Origin: Tateyamaria sp. Alg231-49
Lineage (GTDB): Bacteria > Pseudomonadota > Alphaproteobacteria > Rhodobacterales > Rhodobacteraceae
Length of the DNA: 64,000 nucleotides
Direction of reading: 5' to 3'
Assembly: GCF_900143535.1 (NCBI RefSeq)
Contig: NZ_FRFA01000001.1
Span: forward strand, 349,552-413,551
The notes under the pieces are model-generated. The model saw only the letters and a list, made by a program, of their open reading frames with translations, had not been told where the DNA came from and searched no databases. Every line of letters starts with the position of its first letter. The stretch's first letter is position 1. The translations under genes were made by a program, and so were the position numbers. Of the stretch, positions 48,950-56,937 are shown one piece after another.

Positions 48950-51055
48950 CTACGCCCCAAACCCACTCCACGGAATGAACCGCACCGGATCACCGGGCCG
49001 CACATGAAGTGCGTCGTCGGGCAACTCCACAAGGCCCTCGGCCCAGGACAACCCGCTGATCCGCCCAGATCCTTCCGACTGGAACACTTCGACCCGTCCG
49101 TCGCGCGTCCGGGCGCGCAGAAACTCCCGTCGCCCCGCCTTTTTGCGTTTTTCGAAGCCGGCCGGAACGTCGAACCCCTGCGGCGCTGACCACCCGGCAC
49201 CTGCCATCTGCGCCAGCGCAGGAGCGGCAAAGACCAGCGTGCATACCATCGCCGCCACAGGATTGCCCGGCAGACCAAAGACCGGCACGCCCTGCCACAT
49301 CCCCAAGGCCAACGGGCGTCCGGGTTTGATAGCGATGCGCCACAGCGCCATGTGACCTGATGCATTAAGAAGGGCCGAGACGTGATCTTCGTCCCCCGCC
49401 GACGCCCCACCACTGGTCACAATCACATCAACACGGGCCGCTGCATCGTCAAATCGGCCCGAAAGTGCTGTGCGGTCATCGTTGACGTGGCCAAGATCAA
49501 TGCCCACATGCCCAAGCCGGTCTATCAGGCCCAACAGCATTGGCCGGTTCGCATCATAGATTTGGCCCGGGCCAGCGTCTGAACCGGGGGCAACCAACTC
49601 ATCCCCCGTGGACAAAACCCCAACGCGCAAAGGCGCGCGCACCGATACCGTTCCCACACCCACAGCGCTCAGCAGCGCCAGATCTGCCGGAGTCAACCGT
49701 CGCCCAGCGCTCACCACGCAGGCCCCGGTCTCCACATCCTCACCTGCTGCACGGGTGTTCGCACCCGCCTTGATCGGCCCGTGGAATGAAATGCGACCCC
49801 CGGTGCGCTGCACATCCTCTTGCAAGATCACCGTGTCGACGCCCCCCGGAAGCGCCGCACCAGTCAGGATGCGTACCGCAGATCCTGACGGCACTTCAAA
49901 ATCTGGCGTGCGCCCGGCAGTCATTTGCGCGGCAATCACGGGCATGTCATGCACGCTCTCCGCCTTGCCCCCTGCAAAACCATACCCATCCACGGCCGTA
50001 TTCGGCAACGGAGGATGGGCGCGCGGGGCTATGACGTGAGCCGCCAAAACCCGGTTCAATGCCGCATTCACCGGCGCGGTCTCGGACCCTACGACCGGCC
50101 CCAGACGCTGCCTCAGATCGGCCAACGCCTTATCAACGGGGGTCCAATGCACGCCCGGCGGCAAGGCAAAACAGTCGTTCTTTAGGGGTGGCACGGGGGC
50201 ACGCTCAAGGCTTGCGCGCAAGGCATCCTCGTGGCCCACCCCGAGGATCCATCCCTCTTCCGTATCCCCTTCGCGCAGCATCACATCCATCTGTTCGCCC
50301 GGGACACCGGCCAACGCCTGCGCCGTCACCCGCACCTGCGCGCGATCCTTGATCTCGTCCACGCCCTGACGCGCAGCAATCTCCGCAGCCAAAAGCGAAG
50401 GATACACCTCGGCCAGTACAATCGGCGTATCTGGCGCCTCAAACGGGGCAACCGAAAGAGCCGCGCCGTAGCGTTCGCGCAAGCCCTGCAAACGGGCGAT
50501 CCCGAGCAGTGCCTGAGAGCCAACAGAACCCGTGGTGTAAAGCTTCCAACAGGGCTGCGCAGATGCGATCAGCGTCTCGATCTTTCGACGCTCGGTCATG
50601 CCGTGCCCATGCCGGGCGCTCCCTTTGGCAGGCAGAACATCATCTGCAATAGCCGCAGGGCAGCCCCAAAACGGCCCCACACCCGGAAACAACCGGTTCA
50701 AGTCGCCCGCCACCTCAAAGCGATTGTTCGCGTTGTCATCCGCATCCTTGATCCACTTTGCCAGATTCCCCCAAAGGGCCAAGGGGTCGCTGGTCCCTGT
50801 CACCGCGCGGGCAAAGCCCGCCGGATAGCCAAAGGGAAAATCAAAACCCGCCAACACCCGCTGCCCGGCAAGGATAGCTGCATCGAACTCAGCACAAAGC
50901 GTGGCCATCGCATCCGCCCGCGTGCGGTGATAGGTGCACGTGGTCTGGCCCCCTGCCTGAACCGCGATCCAAATCGCATCGGCCGAAGGCACTTTGGGCG
51001 AAGGCGCCTTGGAGGCGGACCAATCGACAACAATGACCCGGTCAAAGCCGCTCAC
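48950..51055 (-). CDS. moeA: DUF429-like domain fused to molybdopterin molybdenumtransferase
   Basis: A 701-residue fusion. Residues 1-285 have an RNase-H-like DUF429-type pattern (VIVVDWSASKAPSP, LAGFDFPFGYPAGF, VLAEVYPSLLA). Residues 295-701 are MoeA, which inserts molybdate into adenylated molybdopterin: NTAVDGYGF, GVLSTGDELVAPG, VTSGGASAGDEDHV and FGLPGNPVAAMV are all present. Stand-alone MoeA is about 400 residues, so the N-terminal part is an addition, not a misassembled start: the ATG at 51055 overlaps mobB by four bases and the frame is continuous. Last gene of fdhD-mobA-mobB-moeA. The role of the first domain is unknown. Confidence 0.9.
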   Translation of the reverse strand: MSGFDRVIVVDWSASKAPSPKVPSADAIWIAVQAGGQTTCTYHRTRADAMATLCAEFDAAILAGQRVLAGFDFPFGYPAGFARAVTGTSDPLALWGNLAKWIKDADDNANNRFEVAGDLNRLFPGVGPFWGCPAAIADDVLPAKGSARHGHGMTERRKIETLIASAQPCWKLYTTGSVGSQALLGIARLQGLRERYGAALSVAPFEAPDTPIVLAEVYPSLLAAEIAARQGVDEIKDRAQVRVTAQALAGVPGEQMDVMLREGDTEEGWILGVGHEDALRASLERAPVPPLKNDCFALPPGVHWTPVDKALADLRQRLGPVVGSETAPVNAALNRVLAAHVIAPRAHPPLPNTAVDGYGFAGGKAESVHDMPVIAAQMTAGRTPDFEVPSGSAVRILTGAALPGGVDTVILQEDVQRTGGRISFHGPIKAGANTRAAGEDVETGACVVSAGRRLTPADLALLSAVGVGTVSVRAPLRVGVLSTGDELVAPGSDAGPGQIYDANRPMLLGLIDRLGHVGIDLGHVNDDRTALSGRFDDAAARVDVIVTSGGASAGDEDHVSALLNASGHMALWRIAIKPGRPLALGMWQGVPVFGLPGNPVAAMVCTLVFAAPALAQMAGAGWSAPQGFDVPAGFEKRKKAGRREFLRARTRDGRVEVFQSEGSGRISGLSWAEGLVELPDDALHVRPGDPVRFIPWSGFGA

Positions 51056-51543
51056 AGCCCGACCTCGGTCAGTATGAAATCAGCGACAGAACGCGTGTCA
51101 TTAAGGTCGAACACCGGACGGTCCAGCTCCAGATGCGTATCGCTTGCAACAGCGCGGATGGTGGGATCGCCCGGCGCGATCAGCGGGTTGCCGGTCTCTG
51201 CGCGGTGCGCCTCCACTTTGGGGTGGGCGTCGCGTTTATATCCCTCCACAAGCACCAGATCGACCGGACTGAGACGGGCCAGCAACGCCTCGAGGGGCGG
51301 TTCATCTGCTCCGCGCAGTTCCTGCATCAGCGCAATGCGGTTGCGTGAGGCCAGCAGCACTTCACTGGCACCTGCAACGCGGTGGCGATGACTGTCTTTG
51401 CCTGGATGATCGACGTCAAAGGTATGATGGGCATGCTTGACCGTGGAAACGGTGATGCCACGACCCGTTATTTCAGTGACCAATCGTTCCATCAGACCAG
51501 TCTTGCCTGCGTTCTTCCAACCAACAACGCCATAAATTCTCAT
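51052..51543 (-). CDS. mobB: Molybdopterin-guanine dinucleotide biosynthesis adaptor protein MobB
   Basis: A 163-residue P-loop protein (YGVVGWKNAGKTGLMERLV). VSTVKHAHHTFDVDHPGKDSHRHRVAGA is the family block. It assists MobA in attaching GMP to molybdopterin. Overlaps mobA upstream and moeA downstream by four bases each, so all three are translationally coupled. Confidence 0.92.
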   Translation of the reverse strand: MRIYGVVGWKNAGKTGLMERLVTEITGRGITVSTVKHAHHTFDVDHPGKDSHRHRVAGASEVLLASRNRIALMQELRGADEPPLEALLARLSPVDLVLVEGYKRDAHPKVEAHRAETGNPLIAPGDPTIRAVASDTHLELDRPVFDLNDTRSVADFILTEVGL

Positions 51544-52142
51544 AACATTGCCTCGGCGCGCACCAGATCCTCTGGCGTATTAACGTTGAAAAAAGCGGCC
51601 TCATCCGGAAACACGGCAAGGCGACCATCGTGCCGGTCGGTCCATTGGACAACTTTGCGCACGCCTGCGTTTAGGGCCGCGCGCAAATCATCGCGCAAGG
51701 CCACGGGCCAAAGCCCAAAGGTCGGGTGGCGTGCCTGTCCGCGCTTTGGATCAGGGGTCGCGGCAAGAACCATCGGATGTGCCATGCCCTCTGCCGCCAA
51801 CTGGAGGCTGGGGACAAGATCGCAGGGAAAGAACGGCGTGTCTGCCGCGGCTGTTACTATGGTTTCGGCACCCTGTGCGGCAGCCCAATCCAACCCCGCA
51901 AGCACGCCGGCAAGCGGACCTGCAAATCCGTCTACGCTGTCTGCAATCACCGGGATGTTTAGACCTGCAAACCGGTCCGCATCCCCATTCGCATTCAGCG
52001 CAAGCCCATCAACTTGCGGAGACAACCGTTCAATAACATGCGACAGCAGGGTCGCCTTTCCAAGCCGCAAAAGGCCCTTGTCTCCGCCCCCCATACGCGT
52101 CGCCTGCCCTCCGGCCAAAATCACCCCCAGCGGCGCATTCAT
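51540..52142 (-). CDS. mobA: Molybdenum cofactor guanylyltransferase
   Basis: A 200-residue nucleotidyltransferase starting at ATG 52142 (MNAPLGVILAGGQATRMGGGDKGLL), the standard MobA start; the 57 codons upstream in frame are not family-like. ILAGGxxxRMGGxDK binds GTP, and TAAADTPFFPCDLV carries the metal-binding Asp. It converts Mo-molybdopterin to the guanine dinucleotide form used by DMSO-reductase-family enzymes, which fits the presence of fdhD. Confidence 0.93.
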   Translation of the reverse strand: MNAPLGVILAGGQATRMGGGDKGLLRLGKATLLSHVIERLSPQVDGLALNANGDADRFAGLNIPVIADSVDGFAGPLAGVLAGLDWAAAQGAETIVTAAADTPFFPCDLVPSLQLAAEGMAHPMVLAATPDPKRGQARHPTFGLWPVALRDDLRAALNAGVRKVVQWTDRHDGRLAVFPDEAAFFNVNTPEDLVRAEAML

Positions 52143-52224
52143 CGCGAAAACCCTGCAAATTGGGCAGGCAAATCGGTGTATTTTGGGCCGTTTTCTTCCA
52201 AACAAACCCCGCCTCGCCGCACAG

Positions 52225-53115
52225 TCACGCTCTAGCTCCCTTGCGCCGTTGCTTTGAAGCCTCTTGTGGCACAGCATCCGGGTCCGCGTCCCGCACAAGC
52301 CGTTCTTCTCCACTCAGGCAGACAAAGCGTTGTCCGCGCATCCGCCCAATCAGAGTCAGACCCACCTCGCGCGCGATCTCAACTCCCCAAGCGGTAAAGC
52401 CTGAGCGGGACGCCAAAGCAGGGATCCCCATCATTGCCGTCTTAATCACCATCTCGGACGTGAGGCGACCGGTGGTATACAGCACCTTGTCATCCGGTGC
52501 CGTTCCAGTTGCCATCATCCAGCCCGCAATTTTGTCGACCGCATTGTGACGACCCACATCCTCCATGTAGACCAGTGGCTGATCCCCCTGACACAGCACC
52601 GTGCCGTGAATCGCGCCCGCTTCCAGATACAAGGACGGCGTCCGGTTGATCCGCGTGGCCAGCGCATAAAGGTCCGAGGTGCGCAAAGGTGTGGCAGGCA
52701 AGGTCAAACCTTCCAGCCCCTCCATCATATCCCCAAAGACCGTTCCGACCGCGCAGCCGCTGGTGCGGGTCTTTTTCTTCAGCTTTTCTTCGTGGTTGGT
52801 CGGCGTTGCCGTGCGAACCACAACCGTTTCCAACTCGTCATCGTAATCGACGCCGGTGACTTCTTCGCCCGCACCCAACATTCCCTGATTTCGCAGGAAC
52901 CCAAGGGCCAGATAGTCGGGGTAGTCGCCAATGGTCATCGCAGTGACAATCTCCTGACCATTCAGGAAAATCGTGAGTGGGCGCTCTTCGATCACCGCAA
53001 TTTCGGTGGCAGCCCCGGTGTGATCGTGGCCGACCACGCGACGGGTCAATCGCGCTGCCTGCGGATCAGGCGCAATCAGATAGTCGGTGGTGTCATATTC
53101 GCGCGCCAATTGCAT
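52225..53115 (-). CDS. fdhD: Formate dehydrogenase accessory sulfurtransferase FdhD
   Basis: A 296-residue protein. TRTSGCAVGTVFGD holds the active Cys that passes sulfur to the molybdenum cofactor of formate dehydrogenase. EERPLTIFLNGQEIVTAMTIGDYPDYLALGFLRNQG and YMEDVGRHNAVDKIAGWM are family blocks. The ATG at 53115 (MQLAREYDTTDYL) follows a G-run that may act as a close ribosome site. First gene of the molybdenum operon, divergent from azlC by 51 bp. No formate dehydrogenase genes are in the window. Confidence 0.93.
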   Translation of the reverse strand: MQLAREYDTTDYLIAPDPQAARLTRRVVGHDHTGAATEIAVIEERPLTIFLNGQEIVTAMTIGDYPDYLALGFLRNQGMLGAGEEVTGVDYDDELETVVVRTATPTNHEEKLKKKTRTSGCAVGTVFGDMMEGLEGLTLPATPLRTSDLYALATRINRTPSLYLEAGAIHGTVLCQGDQPLVYMEDVGRHNAVDKIAGWMMATGTAPDDKVLYTTGRLTSEMVIKTAMMGIPALASRSGFTAWGVEIAREVGLTLIGRMRGQRFVCLSGEERLVRDADPDAVPQEASKQRRKGARA

Positions 53116-53166
53116 CCCCCCTGCCGGACAGCTAAGCCTTGTTTCAGACCAACCTAAGGCCCCTTC

Positions 53167-53901
53167 ATGCCCTTCACCACCACCAAATCCGCCTTTTGGG
53201 CGGGCGTGCGCGACGGCGCTCCGTTCATCTTTGTGGCTGGACCCTTTGCGCTGCTGTTCGGGGTGATCGCAACCGAGGCGGGGTTGAGCATATTCGAGGT
53301 AATCAGTTTCTCGGTCGTGGTGATCGCTGGGGCGGCCCAGTTCACTGCGTTGCAACTGATGCAGGACGAGGCGCCGACAGTGATCGTGCTACTCTCGGCG
53401 CTTGCGGTAAACCTGCGGGTGGCGATGTATTCGGCGGCTCTGACCCCCTATCTGGGACGCGCCCCGCTCTGGCAAAGGGCGTTCGCTGCGTACCTGCTGG
53501 TGGATCAAAGTTATGCGCTCAGCCATGCCAAGTTCGAGGCAGACGCATCGATGAGTATACCTCAACGGATGGCTTATTATTTCGGGACTTGCCTCTTGGT
53601 GCTGATCGTGTGGTTCGGGTGCAGCTATGCGGGTGCAGCCATTGGCACAGCGCTGCCCGTCGGCCTGCCAATCGATTTTGCCCTGCCGATTGCATTCCTG
53701 TCGATGGTGGCTCCGATGATGCGCACCCTGCCCCATCTGATCGCGGCAGGGGTGGCGGTGGTGGTGGCGCTGCTAGCCGTGTCCATACCTTACTCGCTTG
53801 GTCTGATCGTGGCGGGCATGGCGGGTATGATCGCGGGCGCGCAGGCTGAGGTTTGGCTGCGCGCCGATCCGATGCTGCCCGTAGATGAGGATCCCCAATG
53901 A
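53167..53901 (+). CDS. azlC: Branched-chain amino acid exporter, large subunit AzlC
   Basis: A 244-residue membrane protein of the AzlC/YgaZ family. GVRDGAPFIFVAGPFALLFG opens the first helix; FSVVVIAGAAQFTALQLM and LRVAMYSAALTPYLG are the conserved blocks. With AzlD it exports branched-chain or related hydrophobic amino acids. ATGA overlap with azlD. Divergent from fdhD, with no obvious regulatory gene nearby. Confidence 0.9.
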   Translation: MPFTTTKSAFWAGVRDGAPFIFVAGPFALLFGVIATEAGLSIFEVISFSVVVIAGAAQFTALQLMQDEAPTVIVLLSALAVNLRVAMYSAALTPYLGRAPLWQRAFAAYLLVDQSYALSHAKFEADASMSIPQRMAYYFGTCLLVLIVWFGCSYAGAAIGTALPVGLPIDFALPIAFLSMVAPMMRTLPHLIAAGVAVVVALLAVSIPYSLGLIVAGMAGMIAGAQAEVWLRADPMLPVDEDPQ

Positions 53902-54221
53902 TGGACAAGGATACCCTCTGGATTGTGATCTTTGGCCTTGGCATCGGCAGCTTTCTGCTCCGCTTTGCCTTCCTTGGGTTTGTCGGGGACAGGCCGCTGC
54001 CGGCGTGGCTGGTGCGGCACCTGCGTTATACGGCTGTGGCGATCCTTCCGGCCCTTGTGGCCCCGCTGGTGGTCTATTCTGGCGAGGGTGGCACCACTGA
54101 TCCGACCCGTTTGGGCGCGGCGGTGGTCACGCTGGGTGTGGGCATCTGGACCCGCAATGTTTTTGCCGCCATTGGGGCGGGTGCAGCGACATTGTTTTTG
54201 CTGGTCTACATCCTGGGATGA
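53898..54221 (+). CDS. azlD: Branched-chain amino acid exporter, small subunit AzlD
   Basis: A 107-residue protein with about four helices (IVIFGLGIGSFLLRFAFLGF, YTAVAILPALVAPLVVY, the GAAVVTLGVGIW and AAIGAGAATLFLLVYIL regions). This size and pattern with the neighbouring AzlC identify the AzlD/YgaH partner. Its start overlaps azlC by four bases. The 63-bp repeat element begins eight bases after its stop. Confidence 0.88.
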   Translation: MMDKDTLWIVIFGLGIGSFLLRFAFLGFVGDRPLPAWLVRHLRYTAVAILPALVAPLVVYSGEGGTTDPTRLGAAVVTLGVGIWTRNVFAAIGAGAATLFLLVYILG

Positions 54222-54228
54222 CCCGGAC

Positions 54229-54291
54229 TGTCCCACGCTGGGACACCTTTCCACCATAACAAATTCAATGGGTTACAGAGGCCAATTAACC
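54229..54291 (-). repeat. 63-bp conserved intergenic element, copy 2 (inverted)
   Basis: Read on the minus strand it carries GGTTAAT, CCTCTGTAA, CCATTGA and GTGTCCCAGCGTGGGACA with spacings of 3, 1 and 18 bases, exactly as at 5668-5730 on the plus strand. Here the palindrome has 7-bp arms (54229-54235 and 54239-54245). It lies directly after azlD and could also fold in the transcript. Confidence 0.65.
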
Positions 54292-54580
54292 TGTTCTTCA
54301 GGTTTACACCAATTATCGCGTGGCATGGAAGCGCTTGGAAGATGTCTGTTTTGACTGTCTCGGCATCATCACAACCGCCGATTTGACACCAACGCGCGAT
54401 GGGTGAAACGCCTCGTTCCGGGGGCTTTAGAGATCAAGGATATCCGCGCGCAGGCCCGTCGCGCAGAGGCCCGCCAAATCGCCAATCCCGGATGAGGAGC
54501 GCACTGGAGATTGATCGTGCCTTTGGCTTGATCCCGATCTGCTCTCTTTGCGGCGGCAGCTGGGCCTTTGCCAGACCGCT
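54292..54580 (+). other. 289-bp stretch with a possible gene remnant
   Basis: No complete gene is convincing. One plus-strand frame reads RWVKRLVPGALEIKDIRAQ and continues to a TGA near 54495, with protein-like charge pattern but no upstream start or ribosome site. It may be the tail of a decayed small gene. A short open frame at 54399-54584 in another phase looks non-coding. Confidence 0.35.
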
Positions 54581-55900
54581 TTAGCTTACAAAGCGCGCGA
54601 GCTGATCCCTGACCGGAACAGATGCACCAAGGCGATCTGCCAACAAGAACATGCCGCCAAACTTGCGCTGTAGATACAGACTGTCCATTGGCAAGGGCGG
54701 CGGAACATAGCCCGCTTGGGCGAGGGCTGCGCCTTCGCGTGTCAGCTGCTTGGACAGGGATCGGTCAGAAAAATCAAATGGCCCGTCGCTGCGAAGAGCT
54801 GCGAACACGGCTTCGATCATGGACAGGATACGCGCATCAAACGGGCCGTCGCCGTCAATGAATTGCATCCGGATGGCCGCCGTGCGCAGCCCTGCGGTGT
54901 CCGCCGCGAGACCCGCGCGCATCAGGTCGCGGTAGCTCTGGGTCAGGGCCGGATCCAGATACCGGGTGGCCCCAAAATCGAGAAGGATGATTTTGCCTGT
55001 GTCCGGGTTGTAACGGTAGTTGGCAAAGTTGGGATCGCTTTGTGTGACGCCGAATTCAAAGAGTTCACGCAGGGTCAGGTCGATCAGCACGCTGGCAATG
55101 CGGTTGCGCTCAATTTGGGGCTTTTGGATGGCTGCCTCAATCGGACTGCCCTGCACATATGACATGGTCAGGATGTCACCTGTGCTCCAATCCGGTTGGA
55201 GGGCTGGCACTTGGAAATCATCATCGCCTGCCAGAAGTCTGGCAAAGTGCGTTAAGTGTGCACCCTCGCGGACATAATCCGTCTCTTCATGCAATTGGGT
55301 GCGTGCCTCTTCGATATAGGGCGCGAAGTCGAACCCTTTTGGCAGTAAGCCAGACATTCGGATCAGGCCTGCGACGTTGGCCACGTCACTGTCGATGCTG
55401 CGCGCAATTCCGGGGTACTGCACCTTGATCGCCAGATCCCGCCCATCGCGCAAAAGGGCCCGGTGCACCTGTCCGATGCTGGCCGCCGCAATCGGGTGAA
55501 CATCAAAACGCTTGAACGCGCGCAGCCAGTCGCCCCCCCAGTTCTTGCTCAGCACCTGTTTGAGTTGGCGCGGCGGCATAAAGTGCGCCTGATCGCGCAG
55601 GCGCGCCATGATATCGGCGAGTTCAGGCGGCAGCACGTCGCCCGCGTCCATCGAAATAAGCTGGCCCACTTTCATCGCCGCCCCGCGCATTCGGGCCAGT
55701 TGATCGGCCATCCGGCGCATATTGGCCGGGGTCATCAACAGGCTGCGCATATCAGGACGGGTTCCGCGACCGACTTCGCTCAGAGCTTGGATCGCCATAT
55801 TTCCAGCGATCCCTGCTGTCATGGTCCCCAGCCGTGTAAAGCGGTTCAGGCGTCCGGATGGCACCGGCAGGGGGCGAGAGGTTTGCGCGCGCTCGTTCAT
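54581..55900 (-). CDS. ABC1/AarF (UbiB/ADCK)-family atypical kinase
   Basis: A 439-residue protein of the ABC1 family, linked to ubiquinone and lipid homeostasis. The KxGQ motif is in RGAAMKVGQLISMDAGD, the Ala-rich loop is AAASIGQVHRA, and DPNFANY and LLDFGATR give the HxD-type and metal-binding sites. The ATG at 55900 (MNERAQTSRPLPVP) was chosen over an in-frame TTG at 55927. It is the ADCK3-like short type without C-terminal membrane helices. Monocistronic by appearance. Confidence 0.9.
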   Translation of the reverse strand: MNERAQTSRPLPVPSGRLNRFTRLGTMTAGIAGNMAIQALSEVGRGTRPDMRSLLMTPANMRRMADQLARMRGAAMKVGQLISMDAGDVLPPELADIMARLRDQAHFMPPRQLKQVLSKNWGGDWLRAFKRFDVHPIAAASIGQVHRALLRDGRDLAIKVQYPGIARSIDSDVANVAGLIRMSGLLPKGFDFAPYIEEARTQLHEETDYVREGAHLTHFARLLAGDDDFQVPALQPDWSTGDILTMSYVQGSPIEAAIQKPQIERNRIASVLIDLTLRELFEFGVTQSDPNFANYRYNPDTGKIILLDFGATRYLDPALTQSYRDLMRAGLAADTAGLRTAAIRMQFIDGDGPFDARILSMIEAVFAALRSDGPFDFSDRSLSKQLTREGAALAQAGYVPPPLPMDSLYLQRKFGGMFLLADRLGASVPVRDQLARFVS

Positions 55901-56109
55901 CACCGCCAACCTGTGCCGAGAGCGCAAAAAGGCAAGCGGTCGCGGCCCACCTGAGCAAAGGCAGGCGTCGCCGGGATATGTCGCGGACGCCCCAATGGGC
56001 GCGTGGGCAGGACGGGTGGCACTGTGCGTCGGTCATCCCCCCCCTCGCGACGGATTGACGCGATGCAAATCCAGCGAGGCCCGCCTGTCGTACCTTTTGC
56101 AAAGGAGTA

Positions 56110-56667
56110 ATGATGATGTCCGCAACAGACGAAAAAACAATGCTGATCGTTGAAGATGACGATGCCCTGCGTGCCCGCATGGCAGTGGCTATGGAAAAGC
56201 GCGGTTTCGAGGTGCACACAGCGTCGAGCGTCGCAGGTGGGCTTCGCGCTATATCCGAGAACGCCCTCGGTTTCGCGATCGTCGATCTGCGTTTGCAGGA
56301 TGGCAATGGCCTTGATGTTGTTAAAGCGTTGGAGAGCGCCGACCCGACAGCGCGCGCCATGATACTGACGGGATATGGCGATATCCCAACAGCCGTGGCC
56401 GCCGCCCGCATTGGGGCCGTTGATTACCTGTCAAAACCAGCAACGGCGGATGAAATCGTCGATGTCCTGCTGACCCCGCCCGATCAAACGCCCCCGGCAC
56501 CCGAAAACCCTGTGACACCTGAAAATGCCCGGCTGCAACACATCGAAGCGGTGTTTCAGGAGGCCGGTCACAACGTGTCTTTGGCCGCGCGCCTGCTCAA
56601 CATGCATCGCCGCACCTTGCAACGCATTCTCAAACGTAACGGGGTGATGGCAGATGCGGCGCGCTAA
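56110..56667 (+). CDS. RegA/ActR/PrrA-type response regulator
   Basis: Up to 185 residues. Three consecutive ATGs (56110, 56113, 56116) follow AAAGGAG; the second or third has the better spacing. Residues 8-125 are the receiver (LIVEDDDALR acidic pocket, VDLRLQDGNGLDVV with the phospho-accepting Asp, LTGYGD, YLSKPA Lys). Residues 140-180 are the Fis-type helix-turn-helix (NVSLAARLLNMHRRTLQRILKRNG), nearly as in RegA. This family controls redox-dependent genes. No partner histidine kinase is adjacent and the receiver differs noticeably from classical RegA, so it may be a paralogue. Confidence 0.88.
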   Translation: MMMSATDEKTMLIVEDDDALRARMAVAMEKRGFEVHTASSVAGGLRAISENALGFAIVDLRLQDGNGLDVVKALESADPTARAMILTGYGDIPTAVAAARIGAVDYLSKPATADEIVDVLLTPPDQTPPAPENPVTPENARLQHIEAVFQEAGHNVSLAARLLNMHRRTLQRILKRNGVMADAAR

Positions 56668-56937
56668 AACAGATATGATTGTCTTGCAGGCCATGCGCCC
56701 CGGTGGGCGGCGCGACACGCTGTTGCGCGCATTGTTTTTAAGGATTGGAAGGGTGTCTGCCGTGTTTGGACGCGCCAGCTGAATGCCAGTGGCTAACTAC
56801 AGCCATATTGCCAAGTGGCCCCCAGACTAAAGGAACGCAGGTTCGCCACACGCGACGTCGACCGGTTCCATGCCTAACAACGCAAGGTGCCTTCCGTTCT
56901 TCCATCGCTGGGCTCTGACGCGCGCAAAGAGGTGGCC
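56668..56937. other. 270-bp gap without a supported gene
   Basis: It lies between the ends of the response regulator and the convergent oxidoreductase. Small open frames exist on both strands but none has a ribosome site or family-like sequence. No clear terminator hairpin was seen. Confidence 0.4.

Noticed and set aside
50231-51391. 386-residue plus-strand open frame
   Set aside because: Antisense to the DUF429-MoeA fusion and mobB; Arg-rich shadow.
56678-56791. 37-codon plus-strand open frame after the response regulator
   Set aside because: No ribosome site and no recognisable sequence; too short to claim as a gene.
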